A stretch of 64,000 nt of DNA, from positions 1-64,000 of the forward strand of contig NZ_DASTAT010000028.1 of NCBI RefSeq assembly GCF_035712445.1, given 5' to 3'. Below the pieces are notes generated by a model. The model did not search any database. It was given only the letters and a program-made list of their open reading frames with translations, and had not been told where the DNA came from. Shown here one piece after another: positions 52,056-61,374 of this stretch; the stretch's first letter is position 1, and each line of letters opens with the position of its first letter. Position numbers and translations under genes: made by a program. Source of the DNA: Oligoflexus sp. (GTDB taxonomy: Bacteria > Bdellovibrionota_B > Oligoflexia > Oligoflexales > Oligoflexaceae).

Positions 52056-55000
52056 ATGCTGATTCGTTCCCCGCATCCAAGACTCCGGGCCAGAACCCGG
52101 AAATGGCCCAGATTACTCTGGGCTTTGGTCTTTTGCTTGAATGCGAAAGCCTATGCGGAATGGAAGGAAAACTGCCAGCGAAGCTATGATCCGATGGATC
52201 CAGCCCCCGCGCTTCCCCTGGCTCTGCGTCAGCTCGAAAGCAGCAAGCGTCCGGATGCTTTGGATCTGGAACAAAATCTTCGCGCATTGATCGAAAAGGA
52301 ATCCCGCGAAACGATTCCGGTTTGGAATAGCACAAGAGCCCAGGATCTGACCCGTTCGATCCAGGAATTTCTTTTTCAGCAAAAGCCTGATCCCGGTCTG
52401 GAGCCCTTGCGCAGTCACTGGCTGCTTTTAATGCTGGCCCAAAGGCAGTGGGATGTCTTGAATCCTGCGTTGAAGAAAACGGATGGTCCTTTGAATGTGT
52501 GGCTTCAGGCGGAAACCAGTCTGGGGCTGCGTGACTATGCGGAAGCGCTCCGGGCCTATAACCAGCTCGACATCCCGGCCCTTCGCAGCTGGCTGGACTG
52601 GCGCCGCATGGAAACCCTATTTTTATTGGGCCAGAATGAAGGCTCTTTGGATCAGCTCGCTCTGGTTTTGAAGTCAGAACTTCTGCAGGATCCCCGCCTT
52701 CGTGAACGCTTGCAAAGCTTCATCCAGGCCTTCTCGGTCAGTGGCCGCGCCGTCCGACCTTTCTTGCAGCAGCTGAAGAATAAAGCCGACGCTGATTCCC
52801 TCGGCCAGGCAGCCTTCTGCGTGTTGACCGTCTCTCGCGATGCCGATGATCGCGGAGCGGCTCTTGCTGCGCTTTTACAGCTGCCGGAACCTCATTCGCA
52901 GTCCCTGCGATTGGCGGGCAAACAGATCGAGAAGCTTTTGGTCGAGCCTGTGCACGCCGAAGGTCTTTTGAATTGGCTCGAATCCTATACGAATCACGCC
53001 GCGGCGCGCTTCCGTCGGCCTTCTGATCTTCGCCTGAACGATGATGCCTATGAGTTCATGGAGGTCCAACGCAAGGCCGGGGATTTTCTTTTGACGAGTC
53101 GCACGCTGGTGGAATCATCCTCCCTCCTCGACCGCCTGGACGGAATCGTGCAAAAATCCCTGGCGGCTCTTCCCAAGGCTGAACCTCCGGCCCAAAACTT
53201 CGATGTCTCGAAGCTGGTGGCTCTGCGCGGTCGCATCCTGGAAAAAGGCCGACGCAACGCCGAGGCCGCCCGACTCTATCGTGAACTTGCACTCTCGGTT
53301 CAGGCTCCTTCTGAGCAAAGGCGCCTGGCCAATCTTATGCTGCAAAATTTTGGACTGGCCGCAGCCGACCTTGTGGATGATCCCGCGTTTACCGATGCCT
53401 GCCGCATCTATCAGAAGCTGGTTCCCGAGGCCCGTCAGGAGCTGGCCCGCTGTGATCTTATGATGGCCCGCCAGGCCCTCAGCCAGGGTCAGGAAACCAA
53501 TGCCCAGCAAAAACTCTGGCAGATCGTCTATGCCTTTCCCCATAAGATCGAAGGACAGACAGCGGCCGAACGCTTGATCGAACTGAATCGCAAAACTCCA
53601 GACGATCTTTATCGCACGACCGACACGCTCCTGAATATCAGCAGTTTCCAGAGCGGCCCCTGGGCGCTCAAGCTCAAGGATCTGCGCCGACAAAGTTCCT
53701 ATCAAAGAATCACTCAGCTGGCATCAAGCGATGATCAGGCCGAGGCCTACTTCGTCTTTTCGCAAAAGGAAAAGGGCGATCCTCTCGCCAATGAAAGTCT
53801 TCTGACGGCCGTGGCCATGGATCAAAAATCCGGACGCCTGGCGCGGGCCCTGGATCGCCTGGAAATCTGGCTCCATGATTATCCAGACTCCCGGGATGCA
53901 CCGTCCCGCCTGCTCCAGCTTATCAGCATGGCCGAGAACGCCTTGCAGATTCCACGAGTTCGCCAGTATCTGCAGTGGACCCGCGCCTACACCTGGACCT
54001 CGGAGCAGAAGGATCAAATTCAGGAAAAAACCTGCCTCTTCGATATTCTGGAGCAGCCTTTGACCGCCATCAAAAGCTGCGAGGCCTTGGCGCCGCATGT
54101 CACGCAGGGTTCGCTTCTGCGTCTGCGCCTTGCCCGGGCTTTGGCCTATGGTGGTTACAGTGATCCGCTGCATGGCTATGCCCAGGATCATCTTCTGAAT
54201 CGACAGGACCTGAGCGTCGATCAAAAAATCATGGTCCTTGATCTTCTGCGCCGTGCCAGAAGCCTGACTCCGGCCCGCGACGACGACATCAAAACGACCA
54301 TGACCAATTACTACCTGGAACAGAGCGATAGTCTGGGTCCAGAGTCCCGTCGGATACTCGGTGGTCTCGCCTATGATGATGCTCAGAAATCCCTGACCGC
54401 GTTTCAGGCGATTCCCGTCTATGGCACCCGATCGGACGAGTTGATCGCGTCGATTCAGGCTAAAAAACAGGCCTTTGACGAGATCGAAGCGCTCTATAAT
54501 AAAGTGCTGCAGACCAAGGATCCGCATTGGGGCAGCAGCGCTCTATGCGATCTGGCCCTGGCAGCCGAAAATTTTGCGGAAGCTTTGAACCGCATTCCAG
54601 AAATCGAAGGCCTGGACCGCAAAAAACTTTTGAGCCAGATCGCCAGCCAGATCGCGGGCTGGCGCGCCAAAGCCAAGAGCATGGCAGGACAGGCCAGCAA
54701 AACAGTGGAAAAATTCGGTATCCTGCACCCCGACAATCAGCGGGTCATTCAGGAGGCCCATCGACTGAAAGACGATCCCATTCAATTCAACGATTGGCTT
54801 CCGAGCCTTATAGATGCCGAAGCACCCGGCACACGGATCAGCAGCTGGACACGCTGGGACGAGGTGGCGACGGCGCTTTTGGAATCGAGCCAGGCCAATC
54901 GCGGTGTCGCATCGTCTTCGCTTATTCTGAAGGCCATCTATTTCACGCTCCAGACTCGCGATTTTGCGCGAACGGAATGGCTGAACGAAAGACTCATTCA

Positions 55001-55499
55001 ATCCACTGATCCTCGCATCAAGGCGCTCGGGCTTTGGCAGGAAGGTCGCCTGAAGGCCCGGCTGGATCTTTTCGGTCAGGCCGAGGACTTCTGGCAGAAG
55101 GCTCTGGCGCTCGATCCCGAGCAGACGGAAATCAGAAAGCAGCTCGGCCTTCTTCATGCGCGCTTTGGTTTCTTTGCCAAAGCCATGGTCCTATTGAAAC
55201 CGATTGAAGACGATCCGCAGCTGGCCTGGACCATGGTGGCCATTGAACGGCAGCTGGAGCGGAACGAGTCGGCTGATCAACGCTGCGAAGTCCTGACGGC
55301 GGTTCCAGCTCCTGCCGCGGAAGCTTACTACAACTGCGGTCTTCTCGAATTCCAGAATCATCGCAATGCCGGCAAGGCCATCAGCTGGATGGAGTCCGCC
55401 CTGCGCAAGGCCGAGGCCACCCCGCCCCTGGCCGAGGCTGCGAGGCAGCAGCTGACCGTCATGCAAAACTGGAAGGCCCGCTTCCAGCCCGAACGCTAA
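52056..55499 (+). CDS. Large secreted helical-repeat (TPR-like) protein
   Basis: This is a 1147-residue protein (start at 52056). The N-terminus is Arg-rich, then a hydrophobic stretch (LLWALVFCLNAKAYA) gives a signal peptide, so the rest is periplasmic. It is almost all helical, with A/L/Q/R-rich pairs of helices like TPRs through the whole length, for example LALDPEQTEIRKQLGLLHARFGFFAKAMVLL near residue 1030 and AYYNCGLLEFQNHRNAGKAISW near the end. No catalytic motif is seen. It follows the two giant lipoproteins with a 51-nt gap and precedes motA; it could be the periplasmic scaffold that joins them. There is no good ribosome site before 52056; a start at 52008 is less likely. Confidence 0.78.
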   Translation: MLIRSPHPRLRARTRKWPRLLWALVFCLNAKAYAEWKENCQRSYDPMDPAPALPLALRQLESSKRPDALDLEQNLRALIEKESRETIPVWNSTRAQDLTRSIQEFLFQQKPDPGLEPLRSHWLLLMLAQRQWDVLNPALKKTDGPLNVWLQAETSLGLRDYAEALRAYNQLDIPALRSWLDWRRMETLFLLGQNEGSLDQLALVLKSELLQDPRLRERLQSFIQAFSVSGRAVRPFLQQLKNKADADSLGQAAFCVLTVSRDADDRGAALAALLQLPEPHSQSLRLAGKQIEKLLVEPVHAEGLLNWLESYTNHAAARFRRPSDLRLNDDAYEFMEVQRKAGDFLLTSRTLVESSSLLDRLDGIVQKSLAALPKAEPPAQNFDVSKLVALRGRILEKGRRNAEAARLYRELALSVQAPSEQRRLANLMLQNFGLAAADLVDDPAFTDACRIYQKLVPEARQELARCDLMMARQALSQGQETNAQQKLWQIVYAFPHKIEGQTAAERLIELNRKTPDDLYRTTDTLLNISSFQSGPWALKLKDLRRQSSYQRITQLASSDDQAEAYFVFSQKEKGDPLANESLLTAVAMDQKSGRLARALDRLEIWLHDYPDSRDAPSRLLQLISMAENALQIPRVRQYLQWTRAYTWTSEQKDQIQEKTCLFDILEQPLTAIKSCEALAPHVTQGSLLRLRLARALAYGGYSDPLHGYAQDHLLNRQDLSVDQKIMVLDLLRRARSLTPARDDDIKTTMTNYYLEQSDSLGPESRRILGGLAYDDAQKSLTAFQAIPVYGTRSDELIASIQAKKQAFDEIEALYNKVLQTKDPHWGSSALCDLALAAENFAEALNRIPEIEGLDRKKLLSQIASQIAGWRAKAKSMAGQASKTVEKFGILHPDNQRVIQEAHRLKDDPIQFNDWLPSLIDAEAPGTRISSWTRWDEVATALLESSQANRGVASSSLILKAIYFTLQTRDFARTEWLNERLIQSTDPRIKALGLWQEGRLKARLDLFGQAEDFWQKALALDPEQTEIRKQLGLLHARFGFFAKAMVLLKPIEDDPQLAWTMVAIERQLERNESADQRCEVLTAVPAPAAEAYYNCGLLEFQNHRNAGKAISWMESALRKAEATPPLAEAARQQLTVMQNWKARFQPER

Positions 55500-55589
55500 G
55501 CAGTTTCTGCCCGCCCCATCCTTACGGTTTTCATCTTAAAATGAAATAGATATCAATGTCAGCCGCCGTCGAGAGGCATAGGTAACGCC

Positions 55590-56381
55590 ATGGGAACTTT
55601 CAACTTTGGTACCGTCTTCGCTTTTATTGGCTGCTTTGTCATCGTGATCGTCAGCCTTATCATGTCACTGGAAAACCCCTGGATTGCGCTCGATCTGCAC
55701 TCGACCATCCTGGTCCTGGGCGGTACGCTCTTCGTGGCTTCCTCGTGCTTCCCCTATCGCCAGGTTCTCAATCTCTTCAAAGTCTTCATCAAAGGTATCG
55801 CAAGAAAGCCGGCCAACACTCACGCCGAAGTCCTCGATTCCATCATCCAGCTGAGCAAAGCGCGCGTGCAAGGTCGTGAGGCCTTCAAACAAGCCTCGGA
55901 ACAAGTCAAACACCCCTTTCTGCGGGAATGCTCGCAGGTTCTGCACTGGACCGATGCGGACATCACGCGTGAAGAACTCCGGGAACTCCTTGAACTCAGG
56001 GCCGAAACGATTTTCGCCAGCTACAATCAGGACGCCGCGATCTTTAAAACCATCGCCAAGTTCCCTCCGGCCTTCGGCCTTATGGGAACCACCATGGGCA
56101 TGATCGCCCTATTGCAGGCGATCGGCAAAGGCAATTCAGACAGCATCGGCAGCTCGATGTCCCTGGCCCTGCTCGCGACCCTTTACGGCCTCGTCCTGGC
56201 CAACGTCGTCTTTCTTCCCATCGCGGAATACCTGGGGAAAAAATCGCGGGATGAATTCGTCATCCGCAAGATGATCATTGAAGCCATCATGCTGATTCAC
56301 GAGAAAAAGCCCGCGAAATTCATCGAAGAGAAGGTGAAGTCCTTCCTTCTGCCCGGTCAACGTCAAATGAAGAGCGCCTAA
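55590..56381 (+). CDS. motA: MotA-type stator protein
   Basis: This is a 263-residue protein with four membrane segments: two near the N-terminus (about 10-28 and 38-50) and two at the end, separated by a long cytoplasmic loop. The last two carry FPPAFGLMGTTMGMIALL and LATLYGLVLANVVFLPIAEYL, which match the conserved proline-containing helices of MotA. The loop holds RxxAFKQASEQVKHPFLRECSQVL and a following acidic segment, as in MotA rather than TolQ/ExbB. It forms a proton- or sodium-conducting unit with the next gene's product and pushes a rotor via its loop. It starts 90 nt after the helical-repeat gene and ends 3 nt before motB. Confidence 0.88.
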   Translation: MGTFNFGTVFAFIGCFVIVIVSLIMSLENPWIALDLHSTILVLGGTLFVASSCFPYRQVLNLFKVFIKGIARKPANTHAEVLDSIIQLSKARVQGREAFKQASEQVKHPFLRECSQVLHWTDADITREELRELLELRAETIFASYNQDAAIFKTIAKFPPAFGLMGTTMGMIALLQAIGKGNSDSIGSSMSLALLATLYGLVLANVVFLPIAEYLGKKSRDEFVIRKMIIEAIMLIHEKKPAKFIEEKVKSFLLPGQRQMKSA

Positions 56382-56384
56382 TTC

Positions 56385-57245
56385 ATGTCCAAAAGCCCGC
56401 ATCATCTGGAGCAGCCGCACGAGGAAGGGGACGAGGGATGGATCGTCTCCTATGCTGACCTTGTCACGCTCATGCTGGGCTTTTTCATCCTGATGTATAA
56501 GGTCGTCGCCGATGAAGGTTCGGTGAAGAAGCTGGAAAAGCAGATCGGTGATGCGATGCTGGGCCATAAGCGGGCCTCCATGGAGCAGGTGCTCGAAGAG
56601 GCCAGCGAAGAACGCAAAGCCCGCGCCTTTCAACTGCTCGTTACCATGCTTGACCTCGGCGACAGTGCCGAGAATGCGGTCGGAAACATCGAGCGCAAGT
56701 ATGCGGATGCCGGAAGCGCCCAGGCCTTTCAAAAAATCCTGGAGAAAGAACTCAGCCCCAAAGCGAAAGAGCAGCTGCAGGTCCTGAAGGCCGGTCCTCT
56801 TCAAAAGGATGTGGCTCTGCGCCTTGTCATTCCAAGCGACACGACCTTTCGCAGCGGCGAGGCCGAGGTCAACGCGCAGACTCGAAATAATCTTAAAGAA
56901 CTGGCGCAGGGACTTCTGCCCCTGGATGATCTTTTGGAAGTGGAAGTCACAGGTCACACCGATGAGCAGCCGACCCGCGTCGGCGGCAAGTGGGCCAGCA
57001 ACTGGGAACTCTCGGCCGCAAGGGCCGCGTCTGTCGCTGCGATCCTGCGAAACGAAGGACTTTCCGGTGAAAAGCTGCGGATTGCCGGCGTCGCTCATTT
57101 TCAGCCGCTGATTCCGGTGCTGGGGCTTTCCGGTGAAGCCCTTGCGGAAGCGCGGGCCAAAAACCGCCGCATTGAAATCGCCATCAAACGCAAGCGCCCC
57201 GTTCAGAAAGCTGAAGCGGAGCCCGAACCCACGAGGAAGCCATGA
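56385..57245 (+). CDS. motB: MotB/OmpA-type stator protein
   Basis: This is a 286-residue protein. The single N-terminal helix is SYADLVTLMLGFFILMYK with D25, the counterpart of the ion-binding Asp in MotB. A linker leads to a peptidoglycan-binding OmpA-like domain (about 140-275): FRSGEAEV, VEVTGHTDEQP and NWELSAARA, ending NRRIEIAI. It anchors the stator to the wall and completes the ion channel with MotA. The length is usual for MotB. It overlaps the next gene by ATGA. No flagellar gene neighbours are seen. Confidence 0.9.
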   Translation: MSKSPHHLEQPHEEGDEGWIVSYADLVTLMLGFFILMYKVVADEGSVKKLEKQIGDAMLGHKRASMEQVLEEASEERKARAFQLLVTMLDLGDSAENAVGNIERKYADAGSAQAFQKILEKELSPKAKEQLQVLKAGPLQKDVALRLVIPSDTTFRSGEAEVNAQTRNNLKELAQGLLPLDDLLEVEVTGHTDEQPTRVGGKWASNWELSAARAASVAAILRNEGLSGEKLRIAGVAHFQPLIPVLGLSGEALAEARAKNRRIEIAIKRKRPVQKAEAEPEPTRKP

Positions 57246-58273
57246 GTGGCAAACCCGCCAAAGCCAAAACCTTTCGCCGCTGGGGACTGATCCTGCTTGG
57301 TGTTTCCATCTTCGCGCCTCTTCTGTCGATCGGCACCATGCTCTATTTTTATTTGAAAGATGAACTTGAAAGCCGGCGCACGATCGCTTTTATGAATTTT
57401 GAGCAGCAGGGCTACCGTATCAAGGAAATGCTAGGGGATGAATCGCGTCTCTTCCTTGATCGCGTGGACGGTCAATGGCAGCTGCGCTTTTCCCGTGAAC
57501 CTCGCGCTCTTCTTTTGAATGGCAGCACGCTTCAGACCGTCTTTGGTCAGATCACTCCCGAAGAGCAGGCGATTCTCCAGAAAAAAGACGATCAGGCGGC
57601 TGAACTGGATATTCGGAAGATTCAGGGCCAGCTCGTGATCATTACGCATCTGCGCCTGGATCATCCGACCGCCTTTGCTGATCAGGAGCTGAAGCCCGGT
57701 CTTTATCGGGCTATCTGGAATCTGGATGCCGGCTTTCTTCCCCGCAATCTTCCGGCTGATTCCCGACGTCTTTATATTCTGAATCAGCAGTCGTCCCTGA
57801 TCTATTCGTCCGTGGCCGAGGACAGCGAAGAACTGATCCTGAAGCAGCCTCTGGTGCAAAGCTTTATTCGCTCGCCTCTTTCCCGGGCCGGAACGCCCCT
57901 GCGCATGACCAAAGATGGCGGTCAGTACGGCTTTTACATGGCCATTCCCGAAAGCAATCTGACTCTTTTCGTGGAAAGTTCCGCGGCCCTTTATTTTGCG
58001 CCCCTCATGATTCCGACCACTTTGGCCCTTGGCGTTATGCTTGGTTTCATGGGCATCAGCATCATGGTCTGGCGCAGCACCGTCGCTTCCCTGCGTGATG
58101 AGGTGCAGCGTCTGTCGCAATCGCTCGATGAATTCTCCAAGGGTTATTTGATTCCCACGCAGCTGACTCCGCAAAGTTTTCTTCTGGAACTCCGTCCGCT
58201 GGTGGAATCCATCAACAAAAATACCCGAGGCGTGCGTGAACGTGTCGACCTTATGGAAAAGCAAAAAAAGTAG
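57242..58273 (+). CDS. Two-TM sensor-like membrane protein (Cache-like)
   Basis: This is a 343-residue protein. TM1 is near 15-35 (LILLGVSIFAPLLSIGTMLYFYL); a 215-residue extracytoplasmic domain follows, with strand-rich segments such as QLVIITHLRLDHP and YGFYMAIPESNLTLFVESS, of the Cache type; TM2 is near 255-275 (LALGVMLGFMGISIMVW); the last 70 residues are a cytoplasmic helix with a HAMP-like start (SLRDEVQRLSQSLDEFSKGYLIP). No kinase, cyclase or methyl-accepting domain follows. It is coupled to motB by ATGA and to the next gene by a 38-nt overlap. It may adjust stator activity. Confidence 0.72.
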   Translation: MSGKPAKAKTFRRWGLILLGVSIFAPLLSIGTMLYFYLKDELESRRTIAFMNFEQQGYRIKEMLGDESRLFLDRVDGQWQLRFSREPRALLLNGSTLQTVFGQITPEEQAILQKKDDQAAELDIRKIQGQLVIITHLRLDHPTAFADQELKPGLYRAIWNLDAGFLPRNLPADSRRLYILNQQSSLIYSSVAEDSEELILKQPLVQSFIRSPLSRAGTPLRMTKDGGQYGFYMAIPESNLTLFVESSAALYFAPLMIPTTLALGVMLGFMGISIMVWRSTVASLRDEVQRLSQSLDEFSKGYLIPTQLTPQSFLLELRPLVESINKNTRGVRERVDLMEKQKK

Positions 58274-59486
58274 AATCCCCAGCCTGCTCGCAGCGTGGCT
58301 TTTCGCCCTTCCCTCGCTGGCCTTGGGCGAGGCGCGGCAATTTCTTGCGGTCAAAAGCCAGGGCACGATCTGGATCATGCCGCCTTTGGCCAGCGACTGG
58401 CATAAGCTGAATGAAGACAGTTTTGATGAGGGCAGCCTTCTGCGTCTGATGCCTGGCGCCAGCATCGAACTCAAGCAGACCGGCAAGGATCTTTCCGCGG
58501 CGGAAATCGAAGCCCGTCTGCGCATAGCCGAGCCCTTGATCGTCCGCGTGGATCGACAGATCTTCAAGGAGCTTCGTTACAAGGACTATGTGCTCGATGG
58601 TCTTTGGGGTGAAGGCGCGACGCAGGAAAAGGAAGCCACCCAGCAGCCCGTGCTCAGCTTCATGGCCGCTTACGTTCGGCATCTTCTGTCCATTGAAACG
58701 GCCCAGGAGCTGCCGCGTCTGAAAGCGGATCCCCAGAAAGAAAGTCTGGAAAGCGCGCAGAAGATCAGTAACCTCCCCTTTCTTTCCCCAGGCCAGGACA
58801 GTCTTCACTTCATCAACGGCAAAAGCGCCCAGATTCCCCTTTACTGGGAAAGCCCGGATGAAACCCAGCGCTTTAAAATCTTCGTGTGGCCGGTCGGTGA
58901 TGTCAAACGCGAGCCCACCGCCACGGTCCAGGGTCACCGTTATCTTCTGACCCTGCGTAAAGCCGGTGCCTATCGCCTGCAGATTGTGAGCGTGGACTAC
59001 CGCTACCGTTCTGAAGTCCTGCGTATGATGGTGGATCAGCCTTTGGCTTTTGTTCCGGACGATGATCCTCTGGCCAAGCAATTCACACAGAGCGACCTGA
59101 CCGTCACCCAGGCTCTGACTTTTCAATATCCTCCCGAGGCTTTGGAGATCCGGTCGGGAAGCCTCAAGGCCGACTGTCTTTTCGTTTGGTCCGATCAAAA
59201 GGGACTGAAGGCCGGGGATGAATATAAGCTGATGGTGCAAAGCGCCAAAGGCAAGGACGTCTGGAAGGTCACGACGCAGGAAACATTCGCCAAACTGCGT
59301 CTGGCGCCTGGAAGCTACCACTATTTTGTGATGAAGCAGAATCGAGTGAGACGGGGCAAACCAGAGACGAGTTCGAGTCAGCGGCTTCAGATCCTGGACG
59401 GCTCGCACGCGAGCAGCTGGCGCAAACTCGGTCGGAAAGCTCAGGATCTGGTGCGGGATGAAACCGTCCTCATGGACCTGCGTTGA
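58236..59486 (+). CDS. Secreted FecR-like protein
   Basis: This is a 416-residue protein. It begins with GTG at 58236, inside the end of the previous gene, and has a signal peptide ending LALG. Residues about 35-100 resemble a FecR domain (SQGTIWIMPPLASDWHKLNE, then GSLLRLMPGASIELK). Later regions are beta-rich (QRFKIFVWPVGDV, YLLTLRKAGAYRLQIVSVDY) and the C-terminal 150 residues repeat that pattern. FecR-like domains often bind peptidoglycan, glycans or regulate transport. The stop abuts, with no gap, the stop of the convergent gene. The domain call is tentative. Confidence 0.6.
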   Translation: MNVSTLWKSKKSRIPSLLAAWLFALPSLALGEARQFLAVKSQGTIWIMPPLASDWHKLNEDSFDEGSLLRLMPGASIELKQTGKDLSAAEIEARLRIAEPLIVRVDRQIFKELRYKDYVLDGLWGEGATQEKEATQQPVLSFMAAYVRHLLSIETAQELPRLKADPQKESLESAQKISNLPFLSPGQDSLHFINGKSAQIPLYWESPDETQRFKIFVWPVGDVKREPTATVQGHRYLLTLRKAGAYRLQIVSVDYRYRSEVLRMMVDQPLAFVPDDDPLAKQFTQSDLTVTQALTFQYPPEALEIRSGSLKADCLFVWSDQKGLKAGDEYKLMVQSAKGKDVWKVTTQETFAKLRLAPGSYHYFVMKQNRVRRGKPETSSSQRLQILDGSHASSWRKLGRKAQDLVRDETVLMDLR

Positions 59487-60116
59487 TTACTGCGAAGCTT
59501 CCACAAGACGCACGATTTCCTCGGGAAATTCCGCAAGGAACTGCTTCTGGGCCGCGGCATCCAGTTTCGCGGCTTTGATGTACCTATCAAGGCACTGAGC
59601 CCGCGTCACGGTCATGGTGCTGTCATCGCGCGCGCATTCCAAATAGAACTCACGAAACGTTTCAGCCTGCTCGGGATGCTGGGCTTCCAGCTCTGCAATC
59701 TCGCCAAGGCGTCGGGCAGCATCCACCGTGACCTTCGGAGTGTGATGCACATCCTCCGACTTGGATTTTTCAATCGCCGCTTTCTGCTGCAAAAGCTTTT
59801 TGGCACCCGCCAGATTCTTTTTGATCGTCGATGCCACTGCGTCCGGCGGGACGCTGACAGCGTCATCCGGCATGGAGTTCGCCGTTTCCGTCGGCAGCGC
59901 TTCAAGCTCTCCCGCAGAATCCGGAGCCGGACTTGCGAGAGGCGTTGGACTCGTTTGGCTCGGGGCGGGAGCCTCGGCTTGGGCCGGGGCATCCACGGTG
60001 CTTTCGGGGCTTTCCGCAGCCGGTTCGGAGCTCTCGGTTTTTTTCCTGTTCAAAAGCGCGATCCCGACCAGTACCCCGATGATGACGACAGACCAAAGGA
60101 CCTTATTGTTTTTCAT
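59487..60116 (-). CDS. Single-TM protein with acidic/proline-rich linker, unknown
   Basis: This is a 209-residue protein with an N-terminal membrane helix (VLWSVVIIGVLVGIALL), then a 60-residue region rich in Pro, Ala, Ser and Glu, then a helical domain (about 95-205) with DAARRLGEIAELEAQHPEQAETFREFYLECARDD. No enzyme motif or known fold recognised. GAGGA overlaps the upstream stop and lies 5 nt before the ATG; the gap to the HExxH lipoprotein gene is 6 nt, so these two form an operon. Its stop abuts the FecR-like gene. Confidence 0.7.
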   Translation of the reverse strand: MKNNKVLWSVVIIGVLVGIALLNRKKTESSEPAAESPESTVDAPAQAEAPAPSQTSPTPLASPAPDSAGELEALPTETANSMPDDAVSVPPDAVASTIKKNLAGAKKLLQQKAAIEKSKSEDVHHTPKVTVDAARRLGEIAELEAQHPEQAETFREFYLECARDDSTMTVTRAQCLDRYIKAAKLDAAAQKQFLAEFPEEIVRLVEASQ

Positions 60117-60122
60117 AAATCC

Positions 60123-61157
60123 TCAGTTGGAGCGAGCGGGAATCAAGGAGAAGTTGGAGATATCCACTCTCTCAAAACCTTTTTCTGGAGTGCCATCCAG
60201 AGTCGGCAGCGATCCATTCGGGCGGCGCACAACACGCGAGAGGCTGTCGAACATAATAGCCTGCAGAACGCTGCGATCCTGGGCCGAGCAGTAGTCACCG
60301 CAGTTCGCCACATAGGCTTTCAGGATCTGCGCACCCAGCGTGTAAGGACCATTGGCATTATCATCGCATGCAGCCTTATCCACGAATTCCTCGGCCACGC
60401 CCTGGCCTTCGGGACAGATGGCATGATAGAAACCGAAGCTGCCGGAAACTTCATTGCCATCGGCGTGCCGGGCTTCATGAAAGAGCGTTTCCACGCGAAC
60501 AGCGGTGTTGGCATAAGCCGCGGGATTCGTCGGGTTGGGCATGAATTTAGGATTGAAGAGCGCGGGACCGATCTGCATCACACCATTGCGCTGCGTATTC
60601 AGATGAACCCAGGCGTTATTCACTTCGATCATCAGATATTCCACATTCGGATCCTGCGAGCGCAGGTTTTTGCCGATCTCGTAAAGGCGCGTGCCCATCA
60701 TCGCCGCGGCCATGTTCACCGTCTCTGCTTCATCAAGGCCCGGAAGACGGGATACATAGAGGCTTCGGGAATCGGCATCCAGCGTGCCGACGCGATATTT
60801 GGAAAGATCCGGGCTCAGAAGGTAACGGACGCGTGCTTTCAGCCAGGCGCTCATGGTCGCACCCGACAGATCCTGAACTTCGAGAAGATTTTTAAGGCTC
60901 GCGTCATTGGCTGTGTTCGTTGTCAGATCAAAGCGTTCAATGCGCTTGAAATCGCGGGTCAGACTCTCCTGCGCCGTGGCGCTTACAAAGCGGTCCAATA
61001 TCATGTGACTGACAAGGTCCACGGCAGCGGGCTCATTCTCATCGACGAAACCAATGCCGCCGGGCCCTGGTGCCAGCTTTTCACTTTTACCGGATGAACC
61101 ACCACAGCCTACGAGCGGAAGAAGGACCAGCAAACCCAGAGCAGCAGATTTCAACAT
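60123..61157 (-). CDS. Lipoprotein with HExxH metallopeptidase-like motif
   Basis: This is a 344-residue protein from ATG 61157 (GTG 61163 is two codons upstream). The signal is LVLLPLVGC, a good lipobox, followed by a Gly/Ser-rich stretch. The motif LFHEARHADGN at H227-H231 has the HExxH zinc signature, and the third ligand could be among the downstream EEF or DKAACDD residues. Cysteines ACDD and NCGDYC may pair. So it may be a periplasmic zinc peptidase, but the family is unknown and catalytic activity unproven. A promoter candidate lies about 60 nt upstream. The next gene follows after 6 nt. Confidence 0.65.
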   Translation of the reverse strand: MLKSAALGLLVLLPLVGCGGSSGKSEKLAPGPGGIGFVDENEPAAVDLVSHMILDRFVSATAQESLTRDFKRIERFDLTTNTANDASLKNLLEVQDLSGATMSAWLKARVRYLLSPDLSKYRVGTLDADSRSLYVSRLPGLDEAETVNMAAAMMGTRLYEIGKNLRSQDPNVEYLMIEVNNAWVHLNTQRNGVMQIGPALFNPKFMPNPTNPAAYANTAVRVETLFHEARHADGNEVSGSFGFYHAICPEGQGVAEEFVDKAACDDNANGPYTLGAQILKAYVANCGDYCSAQDRSVLQAIMFDSLSRVVRRPNGSLPTLDGTPEKGFERVDISNFSLIPARSN

Positions 61158-61214
61158 TTCCACGACGGTCTCGCTTTGTTAGAGGTGGCAGGAAGGGATC
61201 CTGCTCACCCCAAG

Positions 61215-61244
61215 ATAATACGGATCAAATAAAAATGTTGTCCC
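61215..61244 (-). promoter_or_regulatory. Candidate promoter for the HExxH lipoprotein gene
   Basis: On the minus strand, GGGACA (61244-61239) and TATTAT (61220-61215) are 18 bp apart, about 58 nt upstream of ATG 61157. The -10 is good, the -35 matches in four of six positions. The spacer is AT-rich. Confidence 0.4.
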
Positions 61245-61374
61245 AAAATGCGGACCTTGGCAGGGGCGCAACGATTGGATTTTAGCCCAATGAGAATGAG
61301 AGCTTACTAAGGGTTGGGAGCGGCATGGCAGAGGGGGAAAGGCGCGCCGGCTCGGATGGCCAGCGCCGGTCGAT

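Noticed and set aside
55590..56381. Naming this gene TolQ or ExbB
   Set aside because: The long central loop, four TM layout and the FPPAFGLMG and LYGLVLAN helices fit MotA; the partner has an OmpA-like domain as in MotB.
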